Shown one piece after another: positions 58,325-64,000 of a stretch of 64,000 nt of DNA; within the stretch, counting starts at the first letter, position 1; every line of letters begins with the position of its first letter. Where the stretch lies: the NCBI GenBank assembly GCA_009377605.1, contig WHTT01000030.1, positions 1 through 64,000 of the forward strand, written 5' to 3'. Position numbers and translations under genes: made by a program. Below the pieces are notes generated by a model. That model did no database searches. It worked only from the letters and a program-made list of their open reading frames with translations, and was not told the DNA's origin. This stretch comes from Luteitalea sp. (GTDB lineage: Bacteria; Acidobacteriota; Vicinamibacteria; Vicinamibacterales; Vicinamibacteraceae).

Positions 58325-60112
58325 GTGAAAGAGACGCTCACAGACACCTCTTCGACGCTCATCGCGCGGATTACCGACCGCGAGGCCCTGGCGACGTTGT
58401 TCGACCTCGGCCGGCGTATCACGTCCGTCCTCCATCTCGGCGAGCTGCTCCATACCATCCCAGATCTCATCGGTCGCTTGATTGCCTTCGATGCGTTCGC
58501 GATCTACCTGCTGGACGAGAAGCGCGGCGAGTTGACGATTGGCTATCAGGTCGGGTATCCAGAGGGGCTTGCCGAGCAGGTCCGTTTGCGCGTGGGGGAG
58601 GGCGTGGTCGGAGCAGCCGTGGCGGAACAGCGCGCATGGCTGGTGAACGATCTCTCGACGGAGCCACGGCATCTCGGCTTCGTGCCGGACGTGCAGTCCT
58701 CGCTCGTCGTGCCGCTCGTCTACCGCAAGCGTGTGATTGGCGCGCTGAACATCTTGAGTCGGGAGCTCGGCGCGTTCACGTCGAGCCATCTCGCCCTCGT
58801 GCGTCAATTCGGCACGCACGTGGCGGTGGCGCTCGTCAACGCGCGTCTGTTCGAGCAGCAGCGCCGGGACGCCGAAACATTCGAGCTGCTGGCGGAGATC
58901 GGGCGGGACGTCTCGTCGATTCTCGACCTGGACGAGCTGCTCACGCGCATTGCGCAGCTGACGCGCCGTGTCGTCGACTATCGCAGCTTCTGTCTCCTGC
59001 TCCTCAATGAGGCCACCAATCTGCTCGAGGTGAGAATCGCGGTGCAGTACGGCGACATTCATACCGTGCACCCCATGCGGCTCGGTGAAGGCCTGGTTGG
59101 ATACGCCGCCGAGCAGCGGACGTCCGTTCTCGTAGGCGACGTCACGCGCGAGCCACGCTACATCCAGGTGATGGAAGACGTGCGGTCAGAGGTCGCCATC
59201 CCGATGATCTACAAAGACCGGCTGATTGGCGTGCTCGATATTGCCAGCCCGAACGTCGACGCCTTTGAGAAGCGCGATCTGCACGTCCTCGAGGTGCTCG
59301 CGAACCAAGCGGCCGTCGCCATCGAGAACGCTCGGCTCTACGAAGCGGTAGCGGCGAACGAAGAGCGCCTGGAGCGCGAGGTGCGCTTTGCGCAGCGCGT
59401 GCAAGCCGCGCTGCTGCCAGTGGGGCTTCCCAAGCGGCTTCGAAGCGTCGACGTGGGGGTGCGCTTCGCGTCAGCACGCGAGCTCGGTGGCGACTTCCAC
59501 GAGCTCTTGACGGCGGAGGCCAACAGCCTCGTGATCGCGGTCGGCGACGTGTCCGGTAAAGGCGTGCCGGCGGCTCTTTACGGGGTCTTCGCAGCGGAGC
59601 TCGTGCGGTCGCGGACGTTCCGGAAGCCGTATCTGCCCGAGCGCTCGACGCCGGCCGGCGTGCTCGCATCGATCAACACCATCCTCCACCAACGGCAGCT
59701 CGAGGAGTACTATTGCACGCTCTGCTACGCCTGGTTCGATCTCAAGCGCCGCATCTTGACGCTGGCCAACTCTGGCCTTCCCTACCCTATCCACTGCAAC
59801 GAGGAGCGCGCCATCCAAATCGAGCAAGCCGGGGTCCCCTTGGGTGCCTTTGCCGAGTCGCGGTACGACGAGGTCACGATGCCGCTCAACGCAGGCGACC
59901 TGTTCCTCTTCTGCTCGGATGGCATCTTCGAGGCGATGAACGAGCGGGGTGAAGAATTCGGCGCCGCTCGCCTGCTCGACGTCGCGCGCCAAGCCCGCGA
60001 GCTACCGGCCCAGCGCATCGTCGACGCCGTCTTTGGCGCGGTCGTGGCGTTTCGCGGGAACGCAGGACAAAACGACGACATGACGGCTGTGGCCGTGAAG
60101 ATTCTTACCTAG
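58325..60112 (+). CDS. GAF-GAF-SpoIIE (RsbU-type) PP2C phosphatase
   Basis: Cytosolic sensor phosphatase, 595 residues from a GTG. Two GAF domains are seen: about 25-175 (RLIAFDAFAIYLLDEKRGEL, VGEGVVGAAVAEQRAWLVND) and about 195-345 (YRSFCLLLLNEATNLLEVRI, GEGLVGYAAEQRTSVLVGDV). A short coiled coil LEREVRFAQRVQAALLP links to the SpoIIE domain (about 380-595). Its metal motifs are GGDFHE, AVGDVSGKGVPAALY, LFCSDGIFEAM and GQNDDMTAVAV. The usual GGDFYD ends in Glu here. Such proteins dephosphorylate anti-anti-sigma factors; none is in the window. Confidence 0.93.
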   Translation: MKETLTDTSSTLIARITDREALATLFDLGRRITSVLHLGELLHTIPDLIGRLIAFDAFAIYLLDEKRGELTIGYQVGYPEGLAEQVRLRVGEGVVGAAVAEQRAWLVNDLSTEPRHLGFVPDVQSSLVVPLVYRKRVIGALNILSRELGAFTSSHLALVRQFGTHVAVALVNARLFEQQRRDAETFELLAEIGRDVSSILDLDELLTRIAQLTRRVVDYRSFCLLLLNEATNLLEVRIAVQYGDIHTVHPMRLGEGLVGYAAEQRTSVLVGDVTREPRYIQVMEDVRSEVAIPMIYKDRLIGVLDIASPNVDAFEKRDLHVLEVLANQAAVAIENARLYEAVAANEERLEREVRFAQRVQAALLPVGLPKRLRSVDVGVRFASARELGGDFHELLTAEANSLVIAVGDVSGKGVPAALYGVFAAELVRSRTFRKPYLPERSTPAGVLASINTILHQRQLEEYYCTLCYAWFDLKRRILTLANSGLPYPIHCNEERAIQIEQAGVPLGAFAESRYDEVTMPLNAGDLFLFCSDGIFEAMNERGEEFGAARLLDVARQARELPAQRIVDAVFGAVVAFRGNAGQNDDMTAVAVKILT

Positions 60113-60559
60113 GGGGCTAGCGGCGAGCGTTGGGGGTCAAGGGATCAAGGGACAAAGGGGTGAAGGGATCAAGGGAAGGAGAGCCCGTGAATGACGGCCA
60201 GTCATGCTCGCCCTCCGGAAACGAAAAGGGTGCGACCACCACACACGGCGGCGTCGCACCCGGGGATGAAGGTAACGAAATGAGTCTAGGTCGCGCACGG
60301 ATCGCCCACGAACGACGGGGTACGGCGATGCCAGCGCCTGCCTGAAGGTAACGCACCCCGTTGACCCGGCGCGACCTGCTCCTTACTCAATCAAAGTCTG
60401 TGCCGACTCCTGTCTGATCGCTGTGACGCCGAAGACGGTCACAAATCGACCGCTGCGCGAACGGTGTCGCCTGGAGACGTCCAGCGCCGTGGACGCCGCT
60501 GACCTCAGGCGAGGTCAGCAGGAACCCGCGTGACCCTCGATCCCTTGACCCCCGTCGCC
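60113..60559. other. Gap between the phosphatase and glnA with repeats and a terminator
   Basis: No coding sequence is supported. It holds AGGGATCAAGGGAC-type units (60138-60176), a leftward terminator (listed), and two copies of TGAAGGTAACG (60267-60277 and 60343-60353). A conserved-looking stretch between glnA and its terminator (60262-60559, minus strand) could encode a small RNA; that is only a suggestion. Confidence 0.55.
60221..60261 (-). terminator. Rho-independent terminator on the minus strand
   Basis: GGGTGCGAC (60228-60236) pairs perfectly with GTCGCACCC (60253-60261). On the minus strand the stem is followed by TTTTCGTT (complement of 60221-60227). It would end transcripts coming from glnA about 300 bp upstream, leaving a long 3' UTR or a separate small RNA. 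Confidence 0.7.
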
Positions 60560-61915
<1,356 letters not shown>

Positions 61916-61921
61916 AACAAA

Positions 61922-61965
61922 ACAGGGATCAGGGGTCAGGGATCAGAGATCCCTGACCCCTCCTT
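61922..61965. repeat. GGGATCAGGGGTCA repeat between the GT-C-like gene and glnA
   Basis: AACAGGGATCAGGGGTCAGG and GATCAGAGATCCCTGACCCC make a partly inverted cluster. It encodes the last residues (SLIPDP) of the membrane protein read on the minus strand, so the native 3' end of that gene has been extended or replaced. Confidence 0.8.
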
Positions 61966-63359
61966 CCAGAGATGAGCGGCAGCAAATTGAGAAGCGTGAA
62001 GAATGGGAGCGCATGCAAATAACGATAGGAGGCGATGCTCGAAAAGAGAATGTGGGTCATCACCAAGCCGATGCCGATCAGTGCGCACAAGAGGATCTGG
62101 GCTCGTCTCGGATCCCGCCAATGAAGAGCAACGTTCAGCGCGGCCAGCGGAGCCAACAGGAACAGGCAGGCGACCAATCCCCACGAGCCGATCTCGAAGT
62201 AGCGGCTCATGGGCGTGACTCGCTGTGGCAAGCCGTCGAGGTCGTAGCTCCACCGCTTCCGCACGTTCTGGACCACCCTCTCCGGATAATCCGGCACGCG
62301 GGCGAGATCTGTGTCGAGCCGCAGCCTGGCAGCCCGGGGCCTGAAGTAGTTGCCCACGGTATGGAGCCCGAGTCGGACCATGCCAAGCGGATCGTCGGCG
62401 ACCGCCATCGCCGTCAGCTCCCGGCCGACCCGGTCCACTTCGAGGCCGCGTTGCGCGATCGCGTCGACCAGGCCGCCCATCGCCCAAAACTGCGAGGGAC
62501 GCGTGTCCGGGTTGGCGAGGTCGTGAGACAAGTGCTCGGCGAAGTCGGCCGGCAGGCCCACGCGGACGAAATGCTCCGGCTTGATGAGCGGCGCAACCAG
62601 GCCGACGCGCATGAAGCCCACCCGCCCGATGTAGCCCGGTGGCACGTTGAAGAAGTAGCTGACCAGATGCTGGTACGTGCCGTGCAGGGCAAGAAAGGCA
62701 CACGCTGCGACCGCCGTGTGCGCAAGGAGGCGGCGCCAATCGCGTGGCACGGCAGGATCGAACGCCCGCAACACGGGAAGAGCCAGTGAGATCACGGTGA
62801 CCACCGGCACGTAGTTCAGGCGCAGACTCACCGCTGTCAGGCCCAGAAAGGCCACGAGCCACAGCGAGCCAGCGCGGCCAGTGGCCAAGTAGATGCCGCA
62901 CACGGCAAAGAAGCCGGCGAAGGCCAGCAGGCCAACGGCTTCGGCCATCACCATGCGCTCATAGAACAGCTGTCCAGGGTCGATCGCCAACACACAGGCT
63001 GCCGCCAAGGCGAAGTCACGCCGCACCGCAAGCCTGTCGACCAACGTCACCCACAGCAAGACCGCGACACCGATACCAGCCAGCGTCTGCCAATACAGCA
63101 ACGCCCAAAGCGACCCGAAGGGCCGTACGAGACCCCTGATGAGCACGGGATACACGAAAGAGCGATCAGAGGGCAGCCAGTTGTCAACGGCCGCATTCAA
63201 GTAGCTCGCCGAATCGCCCATGAACAGACGAATGGTCGGATCGATTGCGAGCGCGACGATCTTGAGCGCGCCCACGACCAAGAACACGGCGAGCGCGCCC
63301 TGCCGCACCCTGTTCCACATCACGCCATGCGACATCCCGTTACTACCTTTATCAGCCAC
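61929..63359 (-). CDS. Polytopic membrane protein, GT-C glycosyltransferase-like
   Basis: A 476-residue protein with about nine to eleven predicted TM segments. The N-terminal TM is followed by a short loop with an acidic residue, RLFMGDSASYLNAAVDNW and DRSFVYPVLIRGL. GDS with a following Tyr/Pro-rich loop is seen in GT39/GT83-like (ArnT/PMT) lipid-linked sugar transferases. FYERMVMAEAVGLLAFAGFF is the next helix pair. A soluble stretch (about 255-370) is predicted on the periplasmic side. No catalytic residues can be named with certainty. The tail is encoded by repeat sequence. Confidence 0.75.
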   Translation of the reverse strand: MADKGSNGMSHGVMWNRVRQGALAVFLVVGALKIVALAIDPTIRLFMGDSASYLNAAVDNWLPSDRSFVYPVLIRGLVRPFGSLWALLYWQTLAGIGVAVLLWVTLVDRLAVRRDFALAAACVLAIDPGQLFYERMVMAEAVGLLAFAGFFAVCGIYLATGRAGSLWLVAFLGLTAVSLRLNYVPVVTVISLALPVLRAFDPAVPRDWRRLLAHTAVAACAFLALHGTYQHLVSYFFNVPPGYIGRVGFMRVGLVAPLIKPEHFVRVGLPADFAEHLSHDLANPDTRPSQFWAMGGLVDAIAQRGLEVDRVGRELTAMAVADDPLGMVRLGLHTVGNYFRPRAARLRLDTDLARVPDYPERVVQNVRKRWSYDLDGLPQRVTPMSRYFEIGSWGLVACLFLLAPLAALNVALHWRDPRRAQILLCALIGIGLVMTHILFSSIASYRYLHALPFFTLLNLLPLISGRRGQGSLIPDP

Positions 63360-63470
63360 GCCAACCCATCCCTGAGATCACCCGTCTCTAGTACCAAGGG
63401 CGCCAGACCAGCGCCCTGACGAACTCAGGATCATTGTGGCCGAACTCTCCAGAAAGGTGGGGGAACAACC

Positions 63471-64000
63471 ATGAAACAGAAGAGCTTGCGTGCCGTGGCC
63501 ACTCCAACCCTTGCGGGCGCCGGATTGGCGCTGGCGATCGTGGTCCCCGTCGGCCAGGGACAGCAGCCTGCTGAGAAGAGCCGGCCGCCAGCCACGGTCG
63601 GGGAGAAGGTAGAACAGCCCGATCGAGCCGGTCAAGCGGCGGCGAAGGAAACGCAGACCGAGGAGCGGAGCGAGACGCGACGTGCCGACGCGCATGATGA
63701 GGTGGCCGCCTTTGGCGTCCACGCGGAATTCGGGGGATCGCGGTTGGGTGTCGCGATTCGCGACGTTACGGCGGAAGACGTTGCGAACGAAAAACTTGCA
63801 GGGACGGTTGGCGCCCTGGTGACGGCGGTCGACGAGGACAGCCCCGCCGCCAAGGGCGGTCTTGTGGAGGGGGACGTGATTGTCGCCTTCGACGGGGAGC
63901 GTGTCCGCAGCGTGCGCCAGCTCTCGCGACTCGTGCAGGAGACGCCGGCGGAGCGCGAGGTCGTGGTCGAGGTCGTGCGAGATGGACAGCGGCAACGCCT
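63471..64000 (+). CDS. PDZ-domain periplasmic protein, start only (possible HtrA/DegP-type or regulatory)
   Basis: The gene starts at ATG 63471 with GAAAGGTGGGGG upstream and runs off the window; 176 codons are visible with no stop. A signal peptide (LAGAGLALAIVVPVGQGQQ) precedes a Glu/Arg-rich linker. A PDZ domain starts near residue 85: SRLGVAIRDVTAEDVANEKL, then VTAVDEDSPAAKGGLVEGDV and IVAFDGERVRSVRQLSRLVQ. No trypsin-like catalytic triad is present before the PDZ, so this is not a standard DegP. The remainder of the protein is unknown. Confidence 0.85.
   Translation, partial: MKQKSLRAVATPTLAGAGLALAIVVPVGQGQQPAEKSRPPATVGEKVEQPDRAGQAAAKETQTEERSETRRADAHDEVAAFGVHAEFGGSRLGVAIRDVTAEDVANEKLAGTVGALVTAVDEDSPAAKGGLVEGDVIVAFDGERVRSVRQLSRLVQETPAEREVVVEVVRDGQRQR

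Noticed and set aside
63378-63995. Minus-strand frame of 205 codons at the window end
   Set aside because: Antisense to a clear PDZ protein gene with signal peptide and ribosome-binding site; the minus frame has no recognisable domain.

Overview
The window is about 64 kb of GC-rich bacterial chromosome and it spans the replication origin. The gene order is dnaN, dnaA, rpmH, rnpA, yidD, yidC, khpB, rsmG, parA, parB. A near-perfect parS palindrome lies upstream of parA, and DnaA-box clusters lie on both sides of dnaA. The cell is Gram-negative: there is a heptose-phosphate adenylyltransferase (rfaE2), a Wzt/Wzm-type exporter, a TonB-receptor remnant and a SurA-like chaperone. The gene set, base composition and dense intergenic short repeats suggest Acidobacteriota, probably class Vicinamibacteria. 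That placement is inference; there is no rRNA gene here to confirm it.

Left arm (1-18000). It holds tRNA-Ser(UGA) beside serS, then galU, an FmdB-like zinc ribbon, a DUF885 protein, rsmI, glmU-glmS for UDP-GlcNAc, a UvrD/PcrA helicase, an aldo/keto reductase, gyrA and gyrB. Origin core (18000-28600): dnaN, dnaA, rpmH-rnpA-yidD-yidC-khpB, rsmG, parS, parAB and selD. selD carries an in-frame UGA (Sec17) followed at once by a hairpin, so it is read here as a selenoprotein that ordinary gene calling would truncate. Then comes an F1 ATP synthase operon with two b-type subunits but no a or c genes (28594-34832).

Right arm (34900-64000). A PP2C phosphatase, an ABC polysaccharide exporter, SodC, rfaE2 and a methyltransferase form a surface-polysaccharide block. 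They are followed by a DUF3014 protein, a truncated TonB receptor, mfd, a SurA-like PPIase, dusB and two small genes. A regulatory cluster follows (48895-53581): a sigma-54 activator, a miniature DHp-only protein, a consensus sigma-54 promoter, a FliA-like sigma factor and a hybrid histidine kinase. The rest is an AsnC/Lrp regulator with a DMT exporter, an lmo0937-type mini membrane protein, a divergent FabZ, gamma-glutamyltransferase, a GAF-GAF-SpoIIE phosphatase, glutamine synthetase, a GT-C-like membrane protein and the start of a PDZ protein.

The most unusual property is the repeat content. At least three REP-like hairpin types share a GTAG tetranucleotide at one end. Many intergenic spaces hold clusters of 7-9 bp tandem units arranged as inverted repeats, each locus with its own unit. 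A 25-bp perfect inverted repeat forms the 3' end of dusB. Other points of interest are the selenocysteine SelD, the possible bipartite origin, a GlmU whose uridylyltransferase motifs look eroded, a FabZ lacking the usual GHFP signature, and the sigma-54 to FliA-like cascade.
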